In this document: piece after piece, positions 1 to 11,040 of the stretch | Layout of the letters: each line of letters begins with the position of its first letter | How positions within the stretch are numbered: position 1 is the stretch's first letter | Origin: Ashinkailepas kermadecensis | Lineage: Eukaryota > Arthropoda > Thecostraca > Neolepadidae | DNA: 64,000 nucleotides | Direction: 5' to 3' | Assembly (NCBI GenBank): GCA_034440615.1 | Contig: JAOTOM010002665.1 | Location: 49,221-113,220 of the forward strand | Translations under genes and position numbers: made by a program | The notes under the pieces: model-generated | Seen by the model: the letters and a program-made list of their open reading frames with translations, nothing else | Told to the model about the DNA's origin: nothing | Database searches by the model: none

Positions 1-400
1 TACTCTCAATTGCATGGATCTTCGTTCCAGTACTAGGAGCCTTTACCAAACTCCATGCAAGTCATGCTATAAATTGACTTTAAGTGCAGCTTTATTCTAA
101 CTCGACTGATTCACTTTTACACCGATCAAACCCGGCCAAAAGTAGCATTGAATAAAAATATTCTAACGTTCTTAATTAGCGCTCCTCAAATACTATTTGG
201 TGTTGCGTTGCACTCATTGCACGTAATTATGAAACCCAAGATCACATCCCAAGCATAAGGGTTCATACCCGATTCTGTATGAGCATACTCACATACCTGT
301 CAGTGGTATGGCAACTGAAATTACCGGGGAAAGACACGCAGCATAACAAGACACCACATAAAACACATAAAACAGCGTTGCGACTACACCACCTACATCT
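1..400. other. 3' flank of the cuticle gene, no gene seen
   Basis: AT-leaning flank downstream of the minus-strand cuticle gene. No convincing coding segment or repeat was seen. It probably contains the 3' untranslated region of that gene. Confidence 0.4.
91..96 (-). terminator. candidate polyadenylation signal of the cuticle gene
   Basis: TTTATT on the plus strand reads AATAAA on the minus strand, about 490 bases downstream of the cuticle protein stop codon. It is the nearest clear hexamer I found. The assignment is positional only. Confidence 0.35.
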
Positions 401-581
401 CTATAGAGACAGCAACAGACCGAGGAGCACTTTACTGGCACTCATCATGCAGCTGTCTCTGGCGCGAACTGCTCTCAGGCTGTGACTCCGGCACATTGTG
501 CTGAGGCTGATCCTCAGGTCGAGCGGCCTGGCACTGAGCTCTGGCTCACTGAGGCTGCGGCTGCGGCTGCGGCTGCGAGGC

Positions 582-1856
582 CTAGTACTGAGGCTTCGGC
601 TGCGGCTGGGGCTGCGAGGCCTGGTACTGAGGCTGCGGCTGCGGCTGCGGCTGGGGCTGCGAGGCCTGGTACTGAGGCTGCGGCTGCGGCTGCGGCTGGG
701 GCTGCGAGGCCTGGTACTGAGGCTGCGGCGGCGGCGGCACGTAGGGTCGGGCCTCGCCCTCGTACTGCACCTCGGCCACGTATCCCGAGTCGCCGTCCAC
801 GTAGAAGGTGACGCGCTGCGTCCGGCCATCCGGTAGCAGCACCGAGTAGCCGCCCTTGGCGCTGGAGCCGTCGCGGCTCTCCTGAGCGCTGAAGTCGTTG
901 CCCGAGTACTCGTCCTTCACAACGTACTCGTACTGGTACTGGGCCGGCTCAGAGTACTGCTGCGGCTGCTGGTACTGCTGAGGCTGTGGCTTCGGCTGCT
1001 GGTATTGCTGGCGCTGCGGCTGAGGCTGTGGCTTCGGCTGCTGGTATTGCTGAGGTTGCGGCTGAGGCTGTGGTTTCGGCTGCTGGTATTGCTGAGGTTG
1101 CGGCTGAGGCTGTGGTTTCGGCTGCTGGTACTGCTGAGGTTGTGGTTTCGGCGGCTGGTACTGCTGAGGCTGTGGTTTCGGCTGCTGGTACTGCTGAGGC
1201 TGTGGCTGAGGCTGCTGCTGTGGCTGCTGGTATTGCTGAGGCTGAGGCTGCGGCTGTGGCTGCGGCTGCGGCTGTGGCTGCGGCTGCGGCTGCTGGTATT
1301 GCTGAGGTTGTGGCTGAGGCTGCGGCTGCGGCTGCTGGTACTGCCGAGGTTGTGGTTTCGGCTGCTGGTACTGCTGAGGCTGCGGCTGAGGCTGCTGCTG
1401 GTACTGCTGAGGCTGTGGTTTCGGCTGCTGATACTGCTGGGGCTGGGCAGCAGCCGCGGCCAGGATGGCAATTATGACGAGTCCCTGTGAAGAACACGCG
1501 TCACTGTTGGTGCAGGCGAAATGGACTTAGAACGTGATCATAATATTTCCATCTTACCCTATATCATACTCATCTACTATATTTCACAACTAAATTATAT
1601 CATTCGCGCTCTCAAGCACCCGCACCATCTTCTTCTTCCGAAGGACAAAACAAAATGCAGCTGTAGCCGCCATCTACACGTGATCAGCCGCCATCTACCC
1701 ACGATCAGCCGCCATCTGCCCACGATCAGCCGCCATCTACCCATAATGTGCACGAATGATCTAAGCCGTTCATCGGGATGGCATTTCAGTGGTGGCGTCG
1801 TCACCGGCCTTCTGCGGTGCGTGCCACGCCGCGGCGCCCACCTTCATGGCCGACAT
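582..1856 (-). CDS. Pro-resilin-like chitin-binding (Rebers-Riddiford) cuticle protein, two exons
   Basis: Structural protein of the arthropod exoskeleton, secreted and expected to bind chitin. Exon 1 encodes only MSAMK (1856 to 1842) and ends at AAG|GTGGGC. Exon 2 starts after TTCTTCACAG at 1484 in phase 0 and runs to the TAG at 582-584, giving about 305 residues. The start of exon 2, GLVIIAILAAAAA, completes a signal peptide. About 165 residues of QQYQQPKPQ-type repeats follow. The chitin-binding domain then begins at YQYEYVVKDEYSGNDF and continues through SRDG, YSVLLPDGRTQ and VDGDSGYVAEVQYEGEA, which is the crustacean pro-resilin style of the RR consensus. The C-terminus is YQASQPQPQ repeats. 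A very short first exon that splits the signal peptide is typical of arthropod cuticle genes. The repeats continue past the TAG, where another unit has CAG, so the stop may be a recent nonsense change. Exon 2 has no in-frame ATG before 920, so exon 1 is needed. Confidence 0.85.
1666..1749. repeat. 21-bp tandem repeat in the cuticle gene intron
   Basis: Four units of GCCGCCATCTACCCACGAT plus two more bases, with small substitutions, inside the single intron of the cuticle gene. Confidence 0.8.
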
Positions 1857-1927
1857 GCCGCTAAGGCGCTGTTGACACAACCGGATCCTCGAGTGGAGTG
1901 ATGCCCACCGCTGCTCGGCTGCTTCGC

Positions 1928-1933
1928 TTTATA
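1928..1933 (-). promoter_or_regulatory. TATA box of the cuticle protein gene
   Basis: TATAAA on the minus strand (context GGTATAAAGC). About 30 bases downstream, near 1902, is an ATCACT initiator-like site, and the start codon lies about 45 bases beyond that at 1856. The spacing fits a canonical core promoter for a strongly expressed cuticle gene. Confidence 0.7.
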
Positions 1934-2246
1934 CCCGGCCGCCGAGCCGACTCGCACGCGGGTGTGGCCGCCGCCAATTGCCGTCATCACCACGTGCAAT
2001 TCGTGGCCGAGAAACAATTACTGGTCAGATTCTGGGTCAGCACTTACACAACGCAGCGGGCGCAAGCGGGCGGCGGTGCGCTCGAGAGGTCCATGCAAAC
2101 TCGTCGATGGGTCAGTGGGCACTGGGCGGTTGCCATGGCGACGAGGTGAGGCGTCGGCAGGAGCGGTGCGGAGGGAAGGAGACGGACGGTGGCCGGCAGA
2201 CTCAAGCTGTCGCGAATCATCCGTCCCGTGCTGTGTCCCAAGGCAG

Positions 2247-2545
2247 TGCAAGTTGTGCCGGGCAGCTGTAGGAGACGAATGGCAACCGTGTGTGCTCTTT
2301 AACGACAACTTGAGCCGGCCAGTTCTGGCAGATGAGAATGGACCGTATGTGCTCTCAACGACTACAAGTGCCTGGCCGCTTCGGCAGACGAGTGTTAACC
2401 GTATGTGTTCTCTGACGACAAATTGTGCCGGGCAGCTATGGGAGACGAGTATCGGGCATGTGTGCCCTCTAACGACAAATTGTGTCGGCAGTTATAGGAG
2501 ATTAGAATCAGCCGTGTGTGCTATCTAACGACAAATTATCCTCGT
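2247..2545. repeat. About 62-bp tandem repeat upstream of the cuticle gene
   Basis: Roughly five diverged units, each containing a version of GCCGGGCAGCTGTAGGAGA, a GTGTGTGCTCT block and ACGACAAATTG. It lies about 300-600 bases upstream of the cuticle promoter. The open frames across it are repeat by-products. Confidence 0.7.
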
Positions 2546-5208
2546 CACTCTTCACTGGCGTTCAGTCGTTTCCCAGCAGGAGTGCTGACAAGGCCGGCGA
2601 GGCAAGCTGAGAGAGGTGCGCACGGTCTCAGGCCGCCGGACGCTAGCAATACAAGGTCAGATAAGCGAAGATCAATTAAGCGCGTTTCTCACCCTCCTTG
2701 CCGTGGCCACGACAAACAAACAAACAAGCATTTGTGGTGACATGCCCGGTTCGATATGACGGAGACATTGACGCAGCCACCGAGGGGTGGGGGGGGGGGG
2801 GGGATTGACATGGGGTAATTCCCCCTCAATCCCAAAATTTTAACATTAACTCTATAACGTTGCATATAAAATTATTCATTGAAAATCGTTTTGCCTCCTT
2901 ACCCATGCAACGTGCCGCTGCCCATACCATCCTTCGATGACAAATTCTTCTGAATGCTTTTCTCGTCAACGTTTTGCTTCCCCTGCCAATCTTAAAGTGA
3001 ATTTCTTCGTAATGCCTCTCCCATGAACTATGTTCGACATAGTTGAGATTTTAGTAGGAACAGGAGTGGATTCAAGAATTTTGATCGCGAAGCACTTGTG
3101 CGGACGGGCGCTGTTCCACTTGAGGGACGCCTCTGATAATATTTCAAAGGGAGTGGCTTGGTGCACTCGAGTGTCCCTAAAAATGGGCGCCTTTTATTCC
3201 CAGGGGGGGGATGCCTTCGGCTGAAAACATCAAGGGAATCCATCCAAGAGTACCTTTGGGGCGCCTTTTTCCAGTCAGAGGGACGCCGAATCTTCATGGA
3301 TGCGGGAGTGGAGAACACATGCCCTCTGTACTTCTCTGTTCAATACGCTCCCGAGTACACATAGATACATGCGGTGCGAATATTTTAATTTCCACAAAAT
3401 CTAATTGACTCGAAATCGGTCTGTATTGCGTATTGCGAGACGTTAACCCGCGCTGTCTCAGGGGGGGTTCATATGCGTCCCCCCACCCCCTAGGGTTTTC
3501 CGGGGATAGTGAAAGAACGGCGCGCGGCAGCGCGCCGAAATTTGGCATACCTTTTCCCACATCAATTCGGCATGTTGTGTCAAAATCTTGAGGTCAGGTC
3601 ATCTGGGGTCAACGGGTTAGTCAAGGTCAAGTGAGGTCACCTCCAGAAAAGTTCAACCAGTCGTCACGCTTTAACGGATAAATATATTTGAATGAAACTT
3701 TCAGCGTTTGCTTATCTTTAAGGATAAAACAAAACGCACCAGAGGATTTTGTTCCGTTTTTGAATACTTATTAGTTTTGCATATTTGTCCATCAGAGCTA
3801 AAATAGAAGATTCTGGCTAAAGTAAGCATTTTTTTAGAACAAAGATGACTTCGAACAACGTTTTTCGGTCGCTCTACCCATTATAAAAATAAAAATGAGA
3901 GAAAATTGAAAACTCAAAACTGTGAAATTTCACCCAAGAAAATTGACTTTTGGGTGCGCAAAAATTGTATGGCCATGGCCGATTTCGCCTTCCTTTTCTG
4001 ATTCCAAATATATTTTTTTTAATCTCCCCCGAATGAACTCCCTAGAGCCAAAAACATGATGTAAGTCGTGAAAACCTAGACCCCCTAGTGACGTCACTTT
4101 TGGGGGATACAAAATTTGGGGTGGTGCTGGGCCCTACTCGTCGAGCGCTTTCCGTTCACACCCCTTTCGTTTTCGTGCGACGCTTAGTTTGGAGATTAGA
4201 GGGGGGTTGTATGACCCCCCCCCCTCCCGAGACGGGGTGTGAGGATATGACCGGAAAGGCGGGGAGGGTTAAGTGGTATGTACGGGGAAAAGTAGCGTGG
4301 TCCTGGATACAAAATTATCTGACGATCCTAGCTATAGCACCGCGGCAGCCAGCCTACCCGCTCGCAAAGTGTATGGAATCAATCGTACAGGGCATAAGTT
4401 ATAAGGTAGGATATTTTGCACTCACAAAAAAGAAAATCAACTGAGCTGACGGCTTTTCATGCATGGTGAGCCATTTGTCAAAATAGCCGGCGTGTTCGTG
4501 GGCCCCTCTTGGGCTGGTCGGCATAGGGCAGTGTGCCATTTAAAAAGCCCAGCTGCTGCTTCTCAGTAACCAGCAGCGTAAATCCTTAACCAGCGGTGGA
4601 GCGTGGCTGATGGACATTCTGCCTACTACATGCATCTATTCGTCTGTGTGGATCTCAAAGTGAAATTTGCTCTTCAGGTTTTCTCGAAGGTATCAAATGC
4701 CATTTACCACCGTCCGAGGTGTATTTCGGTCCGAGTTGTATTTCCGTCCGAGGTGTGTTAGAAATAGAAGAATTGGCTACATGTGGGGGCTATTTCAGGG
4801 GTGCAACTTCCCATAATTTTTAGGGAGCGGACTTTCCCCATCTCCCAATGTTGCTGAGGCTTAGCATGGGATCTAAGATCATTGACTAGAAATATTGACA
4901 TGAAAACCCATTTGTCCTCGTTCCCATCCCAAAATAAATATAGAAGACTTCCACCTCTGGGCTATTTATTCCGTAACAATCATGTATTTAACCTGGCCGG
5001 CACGATGCTGCTTAGCACAAGATGTTGCTGGGAATGGTGCACTCAAAGTAATGCCAAATATTCCGACAGCAATCTGTTAACGACTTCAGTATTCATGTTA
5101 TATATAATGCTCCGTACGCTTCGAGCCCGCTTACAAAGTTAGCTGATTTTTGCCCCTGCATTGTTATCAAAGCGCATTCTATTCTCGCTAGCAGGTAGTC
5201 AAGTTGTA
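2546..5208. other. Intergenic, no gene recognised
   Basis: Includes a G homopolymer near 2790-2803 and CCCCCTAGTGACGTCA-type motifs near 4080. AGGTCA-rich stretches (about 3585-3650) resemble sequences elsewhere in the window. The short open frames have no recognisable domains. Probably decayed transposon sequence. Confidence 0.4.
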
Positions 5209-5216
5209 CAAGTTGT

Positions 5217-5715
5217 CAGGGGTGTCGATTTGTATCCTTTTGTGGGGGCCCATGGCCCCCAATGTTGATCTTGGCCCCCCAATGTTGATTTGGGCCCCCA
5301 TAACCTATGCTATTTTATGCTGTTAAGAAAGCTAAAGAGAAAATGGAAAATCACCATGCTAAGTAGAAACATTGATGTTAACCAGCACATTTGGTACTGA
5401 AAAGAAACAGATTTGGATTAGATAGTGGACTGACCCTCCACCTTTTGCTGAAAAATGTAAAATTATGTGTAAAAACAAATGAAATAGCTGGAATTCCCTC
5501 CACTGTGGAAGTACAGCTTACATCATAAAATGTTGAGATTAGCGATGCTGATGCATTTTAAACCATATTGTCTGAAGAAAATCTACTAAGCAACTAAACA
5601 ACAATTGCATGGTCTACTGATTTTCTGAGATCCGAAAATATAGTGGGCTAAATCCGATGTTTTGGGGGTCTGTGCATTGGCACTCCCCCAATGTTTTTCA
5701 AAAATCGACGCCCTG
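5217..5715. mobile_element. hAT-type MITE with perfect 8-bp target-site duplication
   Basis: The ends are CAGGGGTGTCGATTT on the left and AAATCGACGCCCTG on the right, imperfect terminal inverted repeats starting with the CAGGG typical of hAT elements. The element is flanked on both sides by CAAGTTGT (5209-5216 and 5716-5723), an exact 8-bp duplication as hAT transposases make. It is 499 bp and has no transposase, so it is non-autonomous. Partial relatives lie at 44370-44635 and 46745-46858. Confidence 0.85.
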
Positions 5716-5723
5716 CAAGTTGT

Positions 5724-7029
5724 CAAGTTGTACCTGCAGCGGTGCCTGGCTTAACATCGTTTGAGCCCAAGCTTTCGGCACAGCCAGAACGCTGACTGGC
5801 TCTTTTTTGTCGTTCCCACATGCTGTTCTATGTTACACCTATTGGTACATACCTTCATTCCCACCAGTATGTCATGTAAGCTTACGTCAGATGCGAAGCT
5901 GGAGGTCGAGCAGGCTGGGGAGCGCCCGACCTAAAAAAAATGGCGTAAGAACTGCATTGCTACTCATGCGTTGTTTCGATATCTTCGATCAATGTTCAGG
6001 ACTGAAATACATTTTTCCTCCTTCGCGAGCTGCCTGCATTGTGTATTTTTGCATAAACAGTTACACACTAACTGGCAAAATCTGCACTATAAATCGTATG
6101 TTATCATAGTAATATTGTACTTGTAGACACCCATATCTTCTCGTATGCTGTTGCATCATGTGCTGGCTCCATATATTTTTGCAAGTTTTCAACAAATCAA
6201 AGCACCAGGTCGGGCCGGCCCGACCTGCTTTAATTGGCTGGACCTCTCAACAGCGCCAAAAATGGAGCTGCTATTGTCCTTAGCCAAGGATGTAGCCAAG
6301 GGCAGACGACCGGGACGATCGCCGCCCAACCTTCCCCGTTCGATGTTGGTGAAGGGCCTCCGAGCAGTGTATTTTTTAACGTTTAAAAATCCAGCAATCT
6401 CAACATAAATTCGTATCAAATCAAATGAGTTTGTTTTATATCATGAGGGGATTGAGGTCACATGTGCCGACTCAGCCAACTTACAAAAGTACCTTTGCGC
6501 ATTTATGTGTGCGACCTTACCAAGGAGGCTCGGTATAAAGGAGGTATGTACGGAACTATTGACGGCTAATCGGGTTCCAAACAGATGTGACCCGCAAGCA
6601 AGATGAGGCTGAAAAAGCAACGCCGAGTAGAAACGAAGGGCCAGGGCCCAGCCAGGATCAAAGGGCCACCACAGAAAGATTCACTGAGCTGAGCCGGATG
6701 GACGGGGCCGCAAGCAGGATCGCATGGACCTCTGTGGGGCCTCGAGTAGGATCAAATTGGCTCTAAGTGGGATCGGAGGGTCCCGAGCTAGAACCGAAGG
6801 GAACCTGGATGGGATTAACTAGCCCCCGAGCGGGGCCGAAGGACCCCAAGCTGTATCGAAGGGCCCCCGAGCAAGATCCATGGAATCGAGCAGGATTGAA
6901 CGGGACCATGCTAAGTCTCAGATCCAAGAGACCCAGAGCAAATTCGAAGGGCTTCCGTGACTATCAACATCATTTTGCGGCAGTCCATTCTGCACTTTCT
7001 GCTGAACATTTTCCCTGACTTTATTTTAG
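5724..7029. other. Intergenic with a degenerate minisatellite
   Basis: No gene seen. From about 6640 to 6970 a GA/CC-rich stretch repeats variants of CCCGAGCAGGATCGAAGG at roughly 30-bp spacing, strongly diverged. The open frame across it (6767-7018) is of repeat origin. Confidence 0.5.
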
Positions 7030-7173
7030 GTCACTGGCCGTGACGTCATCAAGGAGATCCGGTGCTCGGCTTGTCGCTCAGAATTTGACATTCCAGACCC
7101 TGATCCAGTTGATCGGTTCAGCTGCGGCATGTTAGGATGTCAAAATTCGTGTTTGAGAGAGAAAGGAGGTTAA
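7030..7173 (+). CDS. Candidate terminal exon, Cys-rich, unrecognised
   Basis: A pyrimidine-rich acceptor (TTTATTTTAG) precedes an open frame of 47 codons ending at TAA. It encodes VTGRDVIKEIRCSACRSEF and later FSCGMLGCQNSCL, a CxxC plus CxxxxC arrangement that could bind zinc. No family is recognised and no upstream exons were identified. Only the splice-like start and the cysteine spacing suggest coding, so this is a weak candidate. Confidence 0.2.
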   Translation, partial: VTGRDVIKEIRCSACRSEFDIPDPDPVDRFSCGMLGCQNSCLREKGG

Positions 7174-7790
7174 TGTAATGTAAATTCCAATATTATGCAT
7201 CATCTAAAACGTGCATGGTGCAGGACTATGGACCGCCATTTCAATCAGATTCAGATAGGAGGCGTAAAGCGACGCCACACCCCACTCCCAGCCACTTGTG
7301 TTCGGCCAAGATCCAAGTCAGTGCCGGTTAAGAGTTCAAACAACCTCCATTGTGCGTCGAATTTCCTATCAAGATGCACGATGTTGGTGTAAAAACACGA
7401 CAAAACCGTCGAAGTTGCATCAGACGGTGCCGAGACGATTATGGCCAGCCCTAAATAAAACCAACGTTAACCAACTGCTCTCGCTCGAGGTGCGCCATTA
7501 TGCAACGAGAGTTGCCACTGGCTACGCCATTATCCCATGAAAAACACGAGCCAGCCCATGAGTGCCCGCCGATTACGCCCCACGTGCTAATTGGGCGGCG
7601 GCAGCCACCCTGTGCCCCTGCTCCGGCTGGCGACTATCCTCTGTCGCGGCCAGCTGATCGATGTCATCAGAATCGCTTGACGACATGCAACAGCTGACTA
7701 AGAACTTGCGGGCGGTGGGCGTGTGAAGCCTGTCTCCAACTGGCTGCATTTCTCCCGGCGCGCGGTGACGAATGACACAGGGCGTTACCG
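7174..7790. other. Intergenic, no clear feature
   Basis: No recognisable repeat family or domain. GC rises to the right toward the CpG-rich island. Confidence 0.35.
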
Positions 7791-8235
7791 AGCCGAGGAG
7801 AAGCTCAGCAGCGCCGCCGGACCCGCACGAGCTAGCCGACCGACCGCCGCAGCGGCGTGAGGGAGTGATTCGCTCAGCCGGCAAGGCCACCAAACGCATG
7901 ACGCTCTTGGAGCGGGCGGGAGCCCCGCTCGGCGCCACCCGCCGCGCTGCCGACAGCAGGCCAGTGTGACGTCACAGCGTGACGTCAGCGGCGCCGCAGG
8001 GTGGCGTCCGGCCGGCGGGGGGCGGGGGGCAGGGGGCAGGGCAGCGGCGGCGGCGGCGCGCGTGGCGCAAACCCGGCCGGCGGCGCGGAGCCGGGGCCGG
8101 GGCCGAGCCGGGCGCCGGCCGCGCTCAGCACGCGTTGTGCAAGCCGGCGGCCCGCCGGGGCAGCGCGGGGCCGCACTGTCCTTTCACACGGCCGTGCACG
8201 GCGTCTGGTGAAATGTCGAGCACCGACTGTCCCGC
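7791..8235. promoter_or_regulatory. CpG-rich island with two CRE sites
   Basis: GC- and CpG-dense stretch unlike its flanks. It contains two perfect TGACGTCA palindromes 13 bp apart (7967-7974 and 7980-7987), followed by GGGGCGGGG-like runs. CRE pairs of this kind bind CREB/ATF factors. It may be a promoter or first-exon region, but no dependable coding exon was found on either strand. Confidence 0.45.
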
Positions 8236-8594
8236 AGAGGAGGCTAGGGTGGGTCAGGCGGCCAGGCGCTCAATGAATCGCGAACACGGTCGCCCGACGA
8301 CATGTTCTCGCCTGGGGATAGCAATGCAAGGCCCATAAGCCAACTCTATTCGTGTGATTCATCGTTGCGGTTAGGGGTATGCCGTATTTAATAAGCATAT
8401 CCACTTAAGGCAAATCAGAGAAGAATACAAATGGTACAAGGTAGTGCTACACGGCACACGGCTGAGGCCTTAGCATAATATTGAGGTGCAATAATTAATA
8501 TGTCTCGTTTTGGATAATGCATACTCCTATAAAGTAAACAATGTTTGTACGATATCCGGTCGTATCGTTGCACCAATATATATGTATATATATA

Positions 8595-9193
8595 CAGTAG
8601 CGCAGCCAGGGGGGGGGGGCAAGGGGCCATGGCCCCCCCCCCGAAATTTTTTTGGGGCCCGCTCCGAGCCAGGGGCCCGCGAAGCGGGCCCTGTGGGCCC
8701 CTATCAGCCTGGCTAGGGGCCCGCGAAGCGGATCTGTGGCTCGAATCAGGGGCCCTTTGAACCAACTGAAAATCTGGGGGCCCGTTTTAACCAGGGCCCG
8801 CCTCGAACCGGGGCCCATTTTGATTCAGGGGCCCGCATTGAACCAATAGCCCGCTTAGAACCAGGGGCGCGCTTCAACTTGGGGCCCTGTCTTGAACCAG
8901 GGGCTCTCTGGAACCAGGGCCCGCCTCGAACCGGGCCCACTTTGATCCAGGGGTCCGCATTGAACCAATAGCCCGCTTAGAACCAGGGGCCCGCTTTTAC
9001 CTGGGGCCCGCCTCGAACCGCTAAAACCGGAAAAGTGCTTTTATTTCTGCGAAGTTTTACAAACATAGGGGCCCGCTCAAAAGTAAGTGCATGTTTTCCG
9101 CAGACTTTTTAAAAACATGAGGGGGGGCCCGCTTGCGAGGGGGCCCGCTCTCCATCCCTGCCCCCCCGAACTGAAATCCTGGTTGCGCCACTG
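8595..9193. mobile_element. Terminal-inverted-repeat element filled with GGGGCCC minisatellite
   Basis: The left end CAGTAGCGCAGCCAGG matches the inverted right end CCTGGTTGCGCCACTG. The interior is a degenerate tandem array of AACCAGGGGCCCGC-type units of about 25 bp. It sits inside a TA microsatellite, so the target duplication cannot be read. Ends of the CAGTGGCGnAGCCAGG type are common on MITEs; the superfamily is uncertain. A similar end appears at about 57823. Confidence 0.6.
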
Positions 9194-9385
<192 letters not shown>

Positions 9386-9772
9386 CACTGTTGGTTGAAC
9401 ACGACAGCTTGTTCTGCATTGATTAGTTTTTTATGTATGTTTTCGATATGTCGCACATTCGCTTTCACTTGAGAGTCGAGCTAATGGACTATTTCACCGA
9501 ATGAGATCATCAAAGCTGTCAGTTATGGTTTCCATCTATATTTAAATACAACGTTTCGATCAGCATAGATCATCATCATGGCTACATTATAGGTGACATG
9601 GCTGGATGGGGTCAAAGTTATGACAAGTAAAACAAGTGGGCAAGTGCAAAAAAAACATTTCACGGGATAAAAATTATTCAAGCATTCACATGGCACTTTC
9701 AGCGTCAAGTCCAGGAATCCGATTAGAAGCAACAGTACACGCACGTACTCAGAAAAAGGCACGCGTTACACT

Positions 9773-10680
9773 TCACTCATAATCGTAAAGAGCTAGTGCA
9801 GAGGTCATCTTGCACTGTATGTTTATTACCGGCAAGGCATCCTTGATGAGAACAGCCTCATGTACCGGCAAGCGTCTTCTATCAGAACATCTTACAAGAA
9901 TCTCTGTATTAGAGACTAGATTAGCACGTGTGATGGAGGCCTTGTGTTCGTCCCTATAGTGTTCTTTGGGCCCACCACTTTGTAAGTGCATGGTGAGCCT
10001 TCTACTGAGCGTCGTTGTAGTATGGCCAACGTAGCATACTGGACGGGTTGCGCAGTCCCCGTGTGGGCAAGTAAATTTGTATACTACATTGACCTGCTTT
10101 AACGGCTCAGTTTCACGCTTATTCCTCATGATCAATGATGACGTTTTTGGACTTTGATAATAAATCGTAAGTGATACTTTCTCACCAACTACTTTAGGTC
10201 TACAACTGGCTTGAACAATTTTCTTTATGGCACGCTCATCATGTTTCCAGGCAGAAGTCATGATGTTTTGATCGTCGTCTTGTTTTTGCAGATATTTGGT
10301 TATGATGTCCTTACATGTGGCGTCAAAGTCTCTGTTACTATATCCATTGTTAACAAGAAGCTGGCGGACTCTCTGTAGCCCCTGATCAAGGAGTTCCCAG
10401 GAAGAGCAGTTCTTTACTGCCCTACCGACGTATGCCCGGATGATACCTTTTTTATAGCGGTCTCCTTTTTTATAGCGGTCTGGGCACTCACTGGCCGCAT
10501 TCATGCAACAGCCGGCATCCGTCGCCTTCCTGTAAACATCTGTGACGAAATGGTCACCTGCGGATTGTACTATGACGTCAAGAAAAGGTAGCCTGGCTTG
10601 AACACTAAGTTCTTTTGTGAATTTCAGACCAGAGATCTCCTCTAGCCTGAGTCTGATAGTCTCAAGGACTTCTTCCCTAC
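9773..10680 (-). pseudogene. Penelope-like polyprotein, C-terminal half with GIY-YIG nuclease
   Basis: The open frame starts in junk (glycine and phenylalanine runs). Element-derived sequence begins about GREEVLETIRLRLEEISG, just after where the RT active site would be. It continues with the RT thumb (LPFLDVIVQSAGDHF and TDVYRKATDAGCCMN). The C-terminal domain follows, VCYVGHTTTTLSRRL then LVSNTEILVR, matching the GIY-YIG nuclease with its YVG and the downstream Arg. It ends at YDYE stop. A 15-bp duplication gives DRYKKGDRYKKG. Not functional as seen because most of the RT is missing. Confidence 0.8.
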
Positions 10681-11040
10681 CCACACCCAAAAAAATAACA
10701 AAAAAAAAAAGCCAAAATAAGTTAGATTTTAAATTCCCCACCCCAAACCACCCCCCCATAAAAAAAAAAAAAAAACCAAAAAAAAAAAAAACAACCCCCC
10801 CCCCCCCCCCCCCCTTCCCCCCAAAAAAAGCAACCCCCCCCCCCCCCAAGAGGTGAATAGAGTATAAAAAAAAAAAAAAAAATAAAAAAATTAACTAGCT
10901 TTGTTTGGTGGAGGTAATTAATATTATTTATGATTGAAGTAAGAATGGATGAATTGGTAGTTTTTTTTGAATAGTAGTAAAAAAAAAAAAAATAAGAAAA
11001 AAAAAAACAAAAAAAAAAAAAAACAGTGAAAAAAATTAAC
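10681..11040. other. Homopolymer-rich junk, probable assembly or read-error artefact
   Basis: Alternating A and C runs (10681-10860) followed by A-rich sequence with T blocks. It interrupts the Penelope ORF exactly where coding similarity stops. A comparable stretch at 17521-17640 marks the other broken edge. Such runs are typical of uncorrected long-read sequence. It could also be real low-complexity DNA. Confidence 0.55.

Noticed and set aside
917..1497. Ala/Ser- and Leu/Arg-rich open frames on both strands over the cuticle gene
   Set aside because: Shadow frames of the QPQ repeat; the third minus-strand frame carries the signal peptide and the RR domain.
8415..8940. Gly/Pro-rich open frames on both strands
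   Set aside because: They cover the GGGGCCC minisatellite inside the inverted-repeat element.
10690..10849. Gly/Phe-rich N-terminus of the Penelope reading frame
   Set aside because: Translated from A/C homopolymer junk, not element sequence.
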